Shown here: piece by piece, positions 46,441 through 55,002 of the stretch
Position numbering within the stretch: position 1 is the first letter of the stretch
Layout of the letters: each line of letters begins with the position of its first letter
DNA from: Streptomyces koelreuteriae
GTDB taxonomy: Bacteria > Actinomycetota > Actinomycetes > Streptomycetales > Streptomycetaceae
NCBI RefSeq assembly: GCF_018604545.1
Contig: NZ_CP075896.1
Location: 4,154,001-4,218,000 of the forward strand
DNA: 64,000 bases
Direction of reading: 5' to 3'
Translations under genes and position numbers: made by a program
The notes under the pieces: model-generated
The model's database searches: none
The model's input: only the letters and a program-made list of their open reading frames with translations
Told to the model about the DNA's origin: nothing

Positions 46441-47562
46441 TCAGCGGCGCGACATGTAGATGTCGAGCGCCTTGTGCAGCAGCTTGTTCAGCGGGAAGTC
46501 CCACTCGCCGAGGTATTCGGCCGCCTGGCCGCCCGTACCCACCTTGAACTGGATCAGGCCGAAGAGGTGGTCGGTCTCGTCCAGCGAGTCGGAGATGCCG
46601 CGCAGGTCGTAGACGGTGGCGCCGAGCGCGTAGGCGTCGCGCAGCATCCGCCACTGCATCGCGTTCGACGGCCGGACCTCACGGCCGATGTTGTCGGAGG
46701 CGCCGTAGGAGTACCAGACGTGACCGCCGACGATCAGCATCGTCGCCGCCGACAGGTTCACGCCGTTGTGCCGGGCGAAGTACAGCCGCATGCGGTTGGG
46801 GTCCTCGGTGTTGAGGGCCGTCCACATGCGCTGGAAGTACGACAGCGGGCGCGGCCGGAAGTGGTCGCGCACGGCCGTGATCTCGTACAGCCGCTGCCAT
46901 TCCTCGAGGTCCTGGTAGCCGCCCTGGACGACCTCGACGCCGGCCTTCTCGGCCTTCTTGATGTTGCGGCGCCACAGCTGGTTGAAGTTCTTGTGGACCT
47001 CTTCCAGGGAGCGGTTGGCCAGCGGCACCTGGTAGACGTACCGGGGCTGGACGTCGCCGAAGCCGGCGCCGCCGTCCTCGCCCTGCTGCCAGCCCATGCG
47101 GCGCAGCTTGTCGGCGACCTCGAAGGCGCGCGGCTCGATGTGGTCGGCCTCGATGTCGCGCAGCCGCTTCACGTCAGGGTTCTGGATGCCCTGCTTGATG
47201 GAGGCGGCCTCCCAGCGCCGGATGATCACCGGCGGGCCCATCTTCACGGAGAAGGCGCCCTGCTGCTTCAGATGAGCCAGCATCGGCTCGATCCATTCCT
47301 GCAGATTCGGCGAGAACCAGTTGATGACCGGGCCCTCGGGCAGGTAGGCGAGGTAGCGCTTGATCTTGGGGAGCTGCCGGTAGAGGACCAGGCCGGCACC
47401 GACGAGCTCGCCGGTCCTGTCGTCGAACCACCCGAGGTGCTCGGAGCGCCACTCCGCCTTGACGTCAGCCCAGGCCGGGACCTGCATGTGGCTCGCCGAC
47501 GGCAGGCTCTGGATGTATGCCAGATGCTGCTCGCGGCTGATGGTCCTCAGGGTCAGGCTCAT
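46441..47562 (-). CDS. femX: FemX-type lipid II aminoacyltransferase
   Basis: 373 residues from ATG 47562 (MSLTLRTISREQHLAYI), with GAGGAG upstream. It belongs to the Fem/MurM family of two GNAT-like lobes that add amino acids from aminoacyl-tRNA to the peptide stem. Visible family parts are SHMQVPAWADVKAEW, NFNQLWRRNIKKAEKAGVEV and YSYGASDNIGREVRPSNAMQWRMLRDAY. In Streptomyces the homologous gene at this locus adds the bridging glycine on LL-diaminopimelate. It leads a probable operon with the racemase-like gene. Confidence 0.92.
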   Translation of the reverse strand: MSLTLRTISREQHLAYIQSLPSASHMQVPAWADVKAEWRSEHLGWFDDRTGELVGAGLVLYRQLPKIKRYLAYLPEGPVINWFSPNLQEWIEPMLAHLKQQGAFSVKMGPPVIIRRWEAASIKQGIQNPDVKRLRDIEADHIEPRAFEVADKLRRMGWQQGEDGGAGFGDVQPRYVYQVPLANRSLEEVHKNFNQLWRRNIKKAEKAGVEVVQGGYQDLEEWQRLYEITAVRDHFRPRPLSYFQRMWTALNTEDPNRMRLYFARHNGVNLSAATMLIVGGHVWYSYGASDNIGREVRPSNAMQWRMLRDAYALGATVYDLRGISDSLDETDHLFGLIQFKVGTGGQAAEYLGEWDFPLNKLLHKALDIYMSRR

Positions 47563-47728
47563 TTCGGGGCGCTCCTCGGGCTGGTGTGTCCCCATGGGTT
47601 CAGGGGCTCCGGCTCTCGCGCGAAGCCTACTGCGCCTTGGGAGCGCGCCGGTTGGGCGTACGCCACCTTCGCCCCGGCCCGTATGCGGCCGGGGCGTCAC
47701 ACGATGTTCAGCTGGGGTGTGCCTGGCG

Positions 47729-48046
47729 TCAGTCGATGAGACCGCCGAACAACCCGCCGTGCGCCATGCCCAGGAAGAACCCGACAGCCGAGGCTCCCAG
47801 GCCCAGGATCAGGCCGAAGCGCTCACGGGTCGTCTCCGAGATCCACTGGCCGTACGCGCCGGTGAGAATGCCCACGAGGCCCGCCCAGGAGCTGAGCAGG
47901 TGCAGGTCATCGTCGACGAGTGCCACGACGAACGACGTGAGGCCCAGCACCAGGGTCACCGCGAGCAGGGTGTCCTGGAGGGGATGGGGCTTGCCGTCCG
48001 TGGCGAAGAGGCCGCCGGCGGTGTTGGGTCGCATTGCCTGTGCCAT
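47729..48046 (-). CDS. Small membrane protein of unknown function
   Basis: 105 residues from ATG 48046 (MAQAMRPNTAGGLFATDGKPHP), with AGGAGG six bases upstream. Three hydrophobic segments are visible: LLAVTLVLGLTSFVVALV, LLSSWAGLVGILTGAYGQW and LILGLGASAVGFFLGMAHGG. It is conserved at this place beside rpsF in Streptomyces as I recall, but no function is known. It is transcribed away from rpsF. Confidence 0.8.
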   Translation of the reverse strand: MAQAMRPNTAGGLFATDGKPHPLQDTLLAVTLVLGLTSFVVALVDDDLHLLSSWAGLVGILTGAYGQWISETTRERFGLILGLGASAVGFFLGMAHGGLFGGLID

Positions 48047-48194
48047 AGGGCACCTCCTGCGAGAGTCGGCGCATCGTAGCGCCATACACACCCGATGTGT
48101 ACAGATTGGCTGCCCTGGCGGCCGGATTTCAACCGCAAGCCGCTGTGCGGGTACTCTGTACCGTCCGCACCGGTGTCTGCCCACATCACGGCAG

Positions 48195-48282
48195 GGGGTT
48201 CTCGACAGAACCCCGACTGTCAGTGGTGGCCGATACCGTCGGATACGCATCACAACCCTCCTGCCACGGATCGACCGTGGCC
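48195..48282 (+). promoter_or_regulatory. Structured leader of the rpsF operon
   Basis: Two clean hairpins precede rpsF. GGGGTTCT-CGAC-AGAACCCC spans 48195-48214, and CCACGG-ATCGA-CCGTGG spans 48264-48280. An ideal AAAGGAGGTG ribosome-binding site follows at 48293-48302. Leaders of rpsF operons in many bacteria bind the S6:S18 complex through a bulged CCG; whether this one does is not established from sequence alone. Confidence 0.45.
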
Positions 48283-48309
48283 GCTGAGTCCAAAGGAGGT
48301 GGGTTCCAC

Positions 48310-48600
48310 ATGCGTCACTACGAGGTGATGGTCATCCTCGACCCCGAGGTCGAGGAGCGCGCTGTCTCTCCGTTGATCGAGAACTTCCTCTCTGTCGTCC
48401 GTGACGGCGGCGGAAAGGTCGAGAAGGTCGACACCTGGGGTCGTCGTCGTCTCGCGTACGAGATCAAGAAGAAGCCCGAGGGCATCTACTCGGTCATCGA
48501 CCTGCAGGCCGAGCCTGCGGTCGTCAAGGAGCTCGACCGCCAGATGAACCTGAACGAGTCGGTCCTCCGGACCAAGGTCCTCCGCCCCGAGACCCACTGA
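48310..48600 (+). CDS. rpsF: 30S ribosomal protein S6 (bS6)
   Basis: 96 residues from ATG 48310 (MRHYEVMVILDPEVEERAV), just after a near-perfect Shine-Dalgarno. The ferredoxin-like fold pattern with DTWGRRRLAYEIKKKPEGIYSVIDL is typical. S6 binds S18 on the platform of the small subunit. It opens the conserved rpsF-ssb-rpsR-rplI operon. Confidence 0.98.
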   Translation: MRHYEVMVILDPEVEERAVSPLIENFLSVVRDGGGKVEKVDTWGRRRLAYEIKKKPEGIYSVIDLQAEPAVVKELDRQMNLNESVLRTKVLRPETH

Positions 48601-48676
48601 GCTCTCCCGCTCAGCTGATCCCGGGATTCGAGTAGCAGCACAAGCAGCCAGCAGCAAACCCGCCGAGAGGTTCCCC

Positions 48677-49270
48677 ATGGCAGGCGAGACCGTCATCACG
48701 GTGGTCGGCAATCTTGTCGACGACCCCGAGCTGCGCTTCACCCCCTCCGGTGCGGCCGTCGCGAAGTTCCGTGTCGCGTCCACTCCCCGCACCTTCGACC
48801 GCCAGACGAACGAGTGGAAGGACGGCGAGAGCCTCTTCCTGACCTGCTCGGTCTGGCGCCAGGCGGCTGAGAACGTCGCCGAGTCGCTCCAGCGAGGCAT
48901 GCGCGTCATCGTGCAGGGCCGGCTGAAGCAGCGGTCCTACGAGGACCGGGAGGGCGTCAAGCGCACGGTCTACGAGCTGGACGTCGAGGAAGTCGGCGCC
49001 AGCCTGCGCAACGCCACGGCCAAGGTCACCAAGACCACCGGCCGCGGTGGCCAGGGCGGCTACGGCGGCGGCAGCGGTGGCGGTGGCGGCCAGGGTGGCG
49101 GCGGCTGGGGCGGCGGCCCCGGTGGCGGCCAGCAGGGCGGCGGCGCTCCCGCTGACGACCCGTGGGCGACCGGCGCTCCCGCCGGTGGCAACCAGGGCGG
49201 TGGCGGCGGCTGGGGTGGAAACTCCGGCGGCGGCGGTGGCGGCGGCTACTCGGACGAGCCCCCCTTCTAG
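48677..49270 (+). CDS. ssb: Single-stranded DNA-binding protein
   Basis: 197 residues. The OB-fold occupies about residues 1-110 (MAGETVITVVGNLVDDPELRFTP, VIVQGRLKQRSYEDREG). A long Gly-rich linker (runs of GGGGG and QGGGG) leads to the acidic-hydrophobic tip DEPPF, which recruits repair and replication partners. SSB coats single-stranded DNA. This is the essential SsbA-type gene because it lies between rpsF and rpsR. Confidence 0.97.
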   Translation: MAGETVITVVGNLVDDPELRFTPSGAAVAKFRVASTPRTFDRQTNEWKDGESLFLTCSVWRQAAENVAESLQRGMRVIVQGRLKQRSYEDREGVKRTVYELDVEEVGASLRNATAKVTKTTGRGGQGGYGGGSGGGGGQGGGGWGGGPGGGQQGGGAPADDPWATGAPAGGNQGGGGGWGGNSGGGGGGGYSDEPPF

Positions 49271-49314
49271 GGCGGGTTCGCACCCAAACTTCTTGATCAC
49301 ACAGGAGAATCACC

Positions 49315-49551
49315 ATGGCGAAGCCGCCTGTGCGCAAGCCGAAGAAGAAGGTCTGCGCATTCTGCAAGGACAAGGTCACGTACGTGGACTACAAGGACAC
49401 GAACATGCTGCGGAAGTTCATTTCCGACCGCGGCAAGATCCGTGCCCGCCGCGTGACCGGCAACTGCACGCAGCACCAGCGTGACGTCGCCACGGCCGTG
49501 AAGAACAGCCGTGAGATGGCGCTGCTGCCCTACACCTCCACCGCGCGATAA
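49315..49551 (+). CDS. rpsR: 30S ribosomal protein S18 (bS18), zinc-binding form
   Basis: 78 residues. It has the S18 signature MLRKFISDRGKIRARRVTGNC. Cysteines in CAFC near the N-terminus and CTQH later form a C-x2-C...C-x2-H set, so this is the C+ (zinc) type; Streptomyces usually encode a zinc-free paralogue elsewhere under Zur control. Partner of S6. Confidence 0.97.
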   Translation: MAKPPVRKPKKKVCAFCKDKVTYVDYKDTNMLRKFISDRGKIRARRVTGNCTQHQRDVATAVKNSREMALLPYTSTAR

Positions 49552-49569
49552 GGGAAGGGTGACCGACAC

Positions 49570-50016
49570 ATGAAGATCATCCTCACCCACGAGGTCTCCG
49601 GCCTCGGCGCCGCGGGCGACGTCGTCGACGTCAAGGACGGTTACGCTCGCAACTACCTGATCCCGCGGAAGTTCGCTATCCGCTGGACCAAGGGTGGCGA
49701 GAAGGACGTCGAGCAGATCCGTCGTGCTCGCAAGATCCACGAGATCCAGACCATCGAGCAGGCCAACCAGGTGAAGGCCCAGCTCGAGGGCGTCAAGGTC
49801 CGTCTGGCCGTCCGTGCCGGCGACGCCGGCCGCCTCTTCGGTTCCGTCACCCCGGCCGACATCGCCTCGGCGATCAAGGCTGCCGGTGGCCCCGAGGTCG
49901 ACAAGCGCCGCATCGAGATCGGTTCGCCGATCAAGTCGCTCGGCGCTCACCAGTCGTCCGTGCGTCTGCACCCCGAGGTTGACGCCAAGGTCAGCATCGA
50001 GGTCGTCGCGGCCTGA
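49570..50016 (+). CDS. rplI: 50S ribosomal protein L9 (bL9)
   Basis: 148 residues starting MKIILTHEVSGLGAAGDVVDVKDGYARNYLIPRKFA (N-terminal rRNA-binding domain, key motif GYARNYLIP). A long connecting helix and a C-terminal domain follow. Last gene of the operon; an exceptional TTCG-capped terminator follows 26 bases later. Confidence 0.97.
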   Translation: MKIILTHEVSGLGAAGDVVDVKDGYARNYLIPRKFAIRWTKGGEKDVEQIRRARKIHEIQTIEQANQVKAQLEGVKVRLAVRAGDAGRLFGSVTPADIASAIKAAGGPEVDKRRIEIGSPIKSLGAHQSSVRLHPEVDAKVSIEVVAA

Positions 50017-50041
50017 GTGCCGCGCTCGCTGATGCAGTGAG

Positions 50042-50077
50042 CGATGGGGCCGCACCCTTCGGGGTGCGGCCCCATCG
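50042..50077 (+). terminator. Terminator of the rpsF-ssb-rpsR-rplI operon
   Basis: Perfect 16-base stem CGATGGGGCCGCACCC (50042-50057) / GGGTGCGGCCCCATCG (50062-50077) closed by a TTCG tetraloop. Confidence 0.9.
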
Positions 50078-50121
50078 TCGTATCCGGGCCCATCTCGTCG
50101 TATCCGTCGGCGCGGTATCTG

Positions 50122-50135
50122 GTTTCACGTGAAAC
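50122..50135. other. parS: parS site
   Basis: Perfect GTTTCACGTGAAAC between the convergent rplI and MATE genes. Confidence 0.95.
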
Positions 50136-50140
50136 ACCGT

Positions 50141-50154
50141 GTTTCACGTGAAAC
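50141..50154. other. parS: parS site
   Basis: Perfect GTTTCACGTGAAAC, 19 bases from the preceding site. Confidence 0.95.
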
Positions 50155-50177
50155 AGTCCGTCGGCCGAGCCCGGTCG

Positions 50178-51515
50178 TCAGCGGGTCGCGCCCGTGACCA
50201 TCCACCGCCCTGAGCGGCTTCGGAGCCACAGAGTCAGCATCCGCATGGTCATCATCAGCGTCATGGCGGCCCAGAGAGCGGTGAGTCCACCGCCCAGTAC
50301 CGGAACCAGCAGGGCGACCGGGGTGAAGACCGCCAGGGTGAGCACCATCGCCCAGGCGAGGTAGGGACCGTCGCCGGCGCCCATCAGGACTCCGTCCAGG
50401 ACGAAGACGATGCCGGAGATCGGCTGCGAGAGAGCGACGATGACCAGGGCGGGCAGGGCCGCGTCCTTGACCGCCGAGTCACTGGTGAACAGGGGCAGGA
50501 ACGCCGGTCGGGCGAGGACGACCAGGGCTCCGAGGACGACTCCGACGGCGATACCCCACTCCACCATCCGACGGCATACCGCGCGGGCGCCCTCTGTGTC
50601 ACCGGCTCCTAGGTAGCGCCCGATGATGGCCTGCCCCGCGATGGCGATGGCGTCGAGAGCGAAGGCGAGCAGGCTCCACAGGGACAGGATGATCTGGTGT
50701 GCGGCGATGTCGGCATCCCCGAGCCGGGCGGCAACCGCCGTGGCGATCATCAGGATCGCCCGCAGGGAGAGGGTGCGGACCAGCAGGGGCACACCGGCCT
50801 GAGCGGACGCCCTGATCCCGGCGGCGTCCGGGCGCAGGGAGGCGCCATGCTTCCGCGCTCCACGCAGAACCACCGCGAGGTAGACCGCGGCCATGCCGCA
50901 CTGGGCGATGACGGTGCCCCAGGCGGAGCCGGCGATCCCCAGTCCTGCCCCGTACACGAGCCCCGCGTTGAGAGCGCCGTTGGCCACGAAGCCGATGACG
51001 GCGACATAGAGGGGGGTCTTGGTGTCCTGGAGGCCGCGCAGGAGGCCGGTCGCGGCGAGGACGACGAGCATCGCCGGTATGCCGAGCACGGAGATGCGCA
51101 GATACGTGATCGCGTAGGGGGCTGCGGCGTCCGAGGTGCCGAAGAGCTCCACGAGATGGGGCGCTGTCGGCAGGGCGACGGCGACGACGCCGGCGCCGAG
51201 GAGCAGAGCCAGCCAGATGCCGTCCATGCCCTGACGGATGGCGGCCGGGAGATCACCCGCGCCGACGCGACGGGCGACCGCCGCTGTCGTGGCGTAGGCG
51301 AGGAAGACGAAGACGCTGACGGCGGTCATCAGCAGGGCCGAGGCGACGCCGAGACCGGCGAGTTGGGCTGTGCCCAGATGGCCGACGATGGCGGTGTCGG
51401 TCATGAGGAAGAGAGGCTCGGCGACGAGCGCGCCGAAGGCCGGCACGGCGAGTGCGACGATCTCTCGGTCGTGCTGTCTCCGGCCGACTCGAGGGCGCGC
51501 GGGGGCCTGTGTCAT
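50178..51515 (-). CDS. MATE family efflux transporter
   Basis: 445 residues from ATG 51515 (MTQAPARPRVGRRQHD); a start two codons upstream is also open. About 12 transmembrane helices occur in two related halves, with the DinF-like beginning EIVALAVPAFGALVAEPLFLMTDTAIVGHLGTAQLAGLG. It probably exports cationic compounds using Na+ or H+. Substrate unknown. It is divergent from dnaB across the DnaA-box-rich gap. Confidence 0.92.
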   Translation of the reverse strand: MTQAPARPRVGRRQHDREIVALAVPAFGALVAEPLFLMTDTAIVGHLGTAQLAGLGVASALLMTAVSVFVFLAYATTAAVARRVGAGDLPAAIRQGMDGIWLALLLGAGVVAVALPTAPHLVELFGTSDAAAPYAITYLRISVLGIPAMLVVLAATGLLRGLQDTKTPLYVAVIGFVANGALNAGLVYGAGLGIAGSAWGTVIAQCGMAAVYLAVVLRGARKHGASLRPDAAGIRASAQAGVPLLVRTLSLRAILMIATAVAARLGDADIAAHQIILSLWSLLAFALDAIAIAGQAIIGRYLGAGDTEGARAVCRRMVEWGIAVGVVLGALVVLARPAFLPLFTSDSAVKDAALPALVIVALSQPISGIVFVLDGVLMGAGDGPYLAWAMVLTLAVFTPVALLVPVLGGGLTALWAAMTLMMTMRMLTLWLRSRSGRWMVTGATR

Positions 51516-51521
51516 GTGCAC

Positions 51522-51975
51522 TAATCTAATCGTCCACAGGTAAGAGATGCAAAGCTTTTGTGACCCTTACCATTCGTCCAGAGGTGCGCACTGCTGTGCA
51601 CCTTTCGAAGCGATCTTGGGCCGGTTGGGGAAGTTTTTCTTCTGCACAGCCAGTGGATGGCAAAGTTGCAGGTCAGGGTGGCTTCCTTGTGATGAGTGGA
51701 AGCTTGTTCACAGGCCTGTCCACCGGGTCGTGCACAGGTTTCGCCGAGTTCTCCACAGCATCTGGGCCGTCGTCCACATGGCCTGTGGATAACCAGATTG
51801 GCTGACGGTGCCGACGGGCCTACGGTAGTCCGGCGCCCGCTCCGTCCGTCGGTTTTCGAAACGTCACAAAACCGGCGTCCAGTAACCGGAGTTGGGCCTC
51901 TCATTTGTCAGTGCCGTGCCGTAGAAAAGAGGGGCACGGCGAGGTCTGCTGCGGCGGACGGGAGGAGGTGGCTCG
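51522..51975. promoter_or_regulatory. dnaB upstream region with a DnaA-box cluster
   Basis: 454 gene-free bases between the divergent MATE and dnaB genes. DnaA-box-like 9-mers are TCGTCCACA (51530), TTGTTCACA (51704), CTGTCCACC (51716), TCGTGCACA (51728), TTCTCCACA (51749), TCGTCCACA (51770) and TGTGGATAA (51784). The cluster at 51704-51778 has all five boxes in one direction with start spacings of 12, 12, 21 and 21. DnaA-box clusters outside oriC that limit replication have been described in S. coelicolor; this may be the counterpart of one of them. Confidence 0.7.
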
Positions 51976-53457
51976 GTGAGCATTTCCGAGCCCTTGGACG
52001 ACCCGTGGGCCGACAGCGGGCCCAGTGATCGTCTGCCCTCTTCCCGCCGTCGTGGTGACGGCGCCCGAGGCCGCGACGAGCAGCACGAGCGCGGCCGGGA
52101 CAACGGCGAGTGGGACGGCGGCGGAGGCACCTCGTTCGAACGGGTACCGCCGCAGGACATCGAGGCCGAGCAGTCCGTCCTCGGCGGCATGCTCCTGTCC
52201 AAGGACGCCATCGCCGACGTCGTCGAGATCCTCAAGGGCCACGACTTCTACAAGCCGGCCCACGAGACGATCTATCAGGCCGTCCTCGACGTCTACGCCA
52301 AGGGCGAGCCGGCCGACCCCATCACCATCGCCGCCGAACTCACCAAGCGCGGCGAGATCAACAAGGTCGGCGGGGCGTCGTATCTGCACACCCTCGTCCA
52401 GACGGTGCCCACAGCGGCGAACGCCGCCTACTACGCGGAGATCGTCCACGAGCGTGCCGTCCTGCGGCGCCTGGTCGAGGCCGGTACGCGCATCACCCAG
52501 ATGGGATACGCGGCCGACGACGACGTCGACGAGATCGTCAACCGCGCCCAGGCAGAGGTCTACGCGGTCACCGAGCAGCGCACCAGCGAGGACTACCTGC
52601 CGCTCGGCGACATCATGGAGGGCGCGCTCGACGAGATCGAGGCGATCGGCTCGCGCAGCGGTGAGATGACCGGTGTGCCCACGGGGTTCACGGACTTCGA
52701 CTCCCTCACCAACGGTCTGCACCCGGGCCAGATGATCGTCATCGCCGCCCGGCCCGCCATGGGTAAGTCCACGCTCGCGCTGGACTTCGCGCGAGCCTGC
52801 TCGATCAAGAACAACCTGCCGAGCGTGATCTTCTCGCTCGAAATGGGCCGCAACGAGATCGCGATGCGTCTGCTGTCCGCCGAAGCCCGGGTCGCCCTGC
52901 ACCACATGAGGTCCGGCACGATGACGGACGAGGACTGGACGCGCCTGGCCCGGCGTATGCCGGACGTCTCGGCCGCACCGCTCTTCATCGACGACTCGCC
53001 CAACCTGTCGATGATGGAGATCCGCGCCAAGTGCCGCCGCCTGAAGCAGCGCAACGACATCAGGCTGGTCGTCATCGACTACCTCCAGTTGATGCAGTCC
53101 GGTGGCTCCAAGCGTGCCGAGAACCGTCAGCAGGAGGTCTCGGACATGTCCCGTAACCTCAAGCTCCTCGCCAAGGAGCTGGAGCTCCCGGTCATCGCGC
53201 TCTCCCAGCTCAACCGTGGCCCCGAGCAGCGTACGGACAAGAAGCCGATGGTCTCCGACCTGCGTGAGTCCGGCTCCATCGAGCAGGACGCCGACATGGT
53301 CATCCTGCTGCACCGCGAGGACGCCTATGAGAAGGAGTCGCCGCGCGCGGGCGAGGCCGACCTGATCGTGGCCAAGCACCGTAACGGCCCGACGGCGACG
53401 ATCACGGTCGCCTTCCAGGGCCACTACTCACGGTTCGTGGACATGGCGCAGACCTGA
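51976..53457 (+). CDS. dnaB: Replicative DNA helicase
   Basis: 493 residues from GTG 51976, with GGAGGAGG upstream. A ~50-residue charged N-terminal extension precedes the DnaB N-terminal domain (VPPQDIEAEQSVLGGMLLSKDAIADVVEIL). The RecA-like motor has Walker A ARPAMGKSTLAL and Walker B LVVIDYLQLM. The conserved REIAxxSR-like and DLRESGSIEQDAD motifs follow. No intein is present. DnaB is the ring helicase unwinding DNA ahead of the fork. Confidence 0.97.
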   Translation: MSISEPLDDPWADSGPSDRLPSSRRRGDGARGRDEQHERGRDNGEWDGGGGTSFERVPPQDIEAEQSVLGGMLLSKDAIADVVEILKGHDFYKPAHETIYQAVLDVYAKGEPADPITIAAELTKRGEINKVGGASYLHTLVQTVPTAANAAYYAEIVHERAVLRRLVEAGTRITQMGYAADDDVDEIVNRAQAEVYAVTEQRTSEDYLPLGDIMEGALDEIEAIGSRSGEMTGVPTGFTDFDSLTNGLHPGQMIVIAARPAMGKSTLALDFARACSIKNNLPSVIFSLEMGRNEIAMRLLSAEARVALHHMRSGTMTDEDWTRLARRMPDVSAAPLFIDDSPNLSMMEIRAKCRRLKQRNDIRLVVIDYLQLMQSGGSKRAENRQQEVSDMSRNLKLLAKELELPVIALSQLNRGPEQRTDKKPMVSDLRESGSIEQDADMVILLHREDAYEKESPRAGEADLIVAKHRNGPTATITVAFQGHYSRFVDMAQT

Positions 53458-53531
53458 CCTGACCGAGCTCCGGCGACACCGGTCCGGAATGTGCTCGACG
53501 CGGCGCCGCCGGGGCGGGTGGACTGGGACCC

Positions 53532-54917
53532 ATGACGACATCTCAGGGAGAGCTGCTTCCCGGCACGCGTCGCGCACTGCTGCACCGGATCGCCGTCGCC
53601 CAGGCCGAAGGACGGGCGCCGTCGCTCGTCGCGGCCGTCGTGCGGGACGGCAAGCCGGTGTGGACAGGCGCGCGGACCTCGGTGGAGGGGCATGCGCCGG
53701 ACGAGAACGTGCAGTACCGGATCGGCTCGATCACCAAGACCTTCACGGCGGTTCTCGTCCTGCGGCTGCGCGACGAGGGAGCGCTGGACCTCGGGGATCC
53801 GTTGGAGAAGCACCTGCCGGGCACCGGCGTGGGGGAGGCGACCGTCGCCGAACTGCTCGCGCACGCCGGAGGACTGGCGGCCGAGACACCGGGACCGTGG
53901 TGGGAGCGGAGCCCCGGTTCTCTGCGGCCCGAACTCGCCGACGTGCTGGGCGAGCGGCCGCTGCTGTCTCCGCCCGGCCGCCGGTTCCACTACTCGAACC
54001 CGGGCTACGCGCTGCTCGGCGCGCTCATCGAGAAGCTGCGCGGCGCCTCCTGGGAGGCGGTCCTTCGGCGCGAAGTGCTCGAACCCCTGGAGTTGCACCG
54101 CACGAGCGTGCGGCCCCAGGCGCCGCACGCGGGTGGCTGGGCGGTGCATCCCTGGGCCGACGTGATGCTCCCCGAGCCCACCGAGGACCTGGGGCGCATG
54201 GCCCCGGCAGGCCAACTGTGGTCGACCACGCGTGACTTGGCGCGCTTCGCCGCCTTCCTGGTCAACGGCGACGAGCGGGTGCTGAGCGCCGAGTCTCTTC
54301 GGGAGATGCGGACACCGGCGGCGCCCCACGACGCGGCGGACGTGGCGAGCGGCTACGCCTACTGTCTGGGGATGGAGATCCGCCGGTGGAACGGGCGGTC
54401 CCTCGTCGGACACACCGGTTCGCTACCCGGGTTCCTCGCGTGCCTCATGATCGACGTCGAGGAGGACGTTGCGGCGGTGGTCCTGGCCAACTGCACCTCG
54501 GGCCCGCCGCTGTTCTCCGTTGCCGCCGACCTGGTCGGCATCGTGGCCGAGGCGGAACCACGCATCCCCTCCCCGTGGAAGCCACTGAGCGATGTCGATC
54601 CGTCGACGCTGGAGCTGACGGGCCAGTGGTACTGGGGGACGCACACCCACGCGCTGCGGCTGACCGCCGACGGGTTCGTCTCGCTGGGGCCGCTGTCCGG
54701 CGGCGGCCGGCGGTCGCGGTTCCGCCCGAACGGCGACGGCACATGGACCGGGCTTGAGGGCTACTACGCCGGCGAGCTCCTGAAGGCCGTACGGCGGCCG
54801 GACGGAACCGTGAGCCATCTGGACCTCGGCTCGTTCGTGTTCACGCGTCAGCCGTACGACGAGGGGGCTCCTGTGCCGGGTGGGGTCGACCCGGAGGGGT
54901 GGCGCGGGATCGGCTAG
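53532..54917 (+). CDS. Serine hydrolase of the beta-lactamase/AmpC-like family
   Basis: 461 residues. The penicillin-binding fold motifs are present: S66-I-T-K69 in YRIGSITKTF, YSN in FHYSNPGY, and HTG in VGHTGSLPG. The C-terminal ~110 residues form an added beta-rich domain as in many class C-like esterases and D-aminopeptidases. There is no signal peptide, so the enzyme is cytoplasmic; it is more likely an esterase or peptidase than a true beta-lactamase. It stands 74 bases after dnaB. Confidence 0.88.
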   Translation: MTTSQGELLPGTRRALLHRIAVAQAEGRAPSLVAAVVRDGKPVWTGARTSVEGHAPDENVQYRIGSITKTFTAVLVLRLRDEGALDLGDPLEKHLPGTGVGEATVAELLAHAGGLAAETPGPWWERSPGSLRPELADVLGERPLLSPPGRRFHYSNPGYALLGALIEKLRGASWEAVLRREVLEPLELHRTSVRPQAPHAGGWAVHPWADVMLPEPTEDLGRMAPAGQLWSTTRDLARFAAFLVNGDERVLSAESLREMRTPAAPHDAADVASGYAYCLGMEIRRWNGRSLVGHTGSLPGFLACLMIDVEEDVAAVVLANCTSGPPLFSVAADLVGIVAEAEPRIPSPWKPLSDVDPSTLELTGQWYWGTHTHALRLTADGFVSLGPLSGGGRRSRFRPNGDGTWTGLEGYYAGELLKAVRRPDGTVSHLDLGSFVFTRQPYDEGAPVPGGVDPEGWRGIG

Positions 54918-54940
54918 GCAGTTCGGCAGGCAGTGACGAC

Positions 54941-54993
54941 GAGGGGCGCTTCGCTTCACGTGAGTCTGTTTCACGTGAAACAGAGCGCCTCTC
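54941..54993. terminator. Terminator-like hairpin enclosing a parS and a near-parS
   Basis: Outer arms GAGGGGCGCT (54941-54950) / AGCGCCTCTC (54984-54993), one mismatch. The loop contains the degenerate palindrome GCTTCACGTGAGTC (54953-54966) and a perfect parS (54968-54981). Convergent genes end on both sides. Confidence 0.6.
54968..54981. other. parS: parS site
   Basis: Perfect GTTTCACGTGAAAC, flanked symmetrically as CTG...CAG, inside the terminator-like hairpin. Confidence 0.95.
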
Positions 54994-55002
54994 GCATGCC
55001 GA

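Noticed and set aside
53532..54917. Beta-lactamase-fold gene as an antibiotic-resistance gene
   Set aside because: No signal peptide and an extra C-terminal domain; the motifs fit the broad serine hydrolase family, so resistance is not supported.
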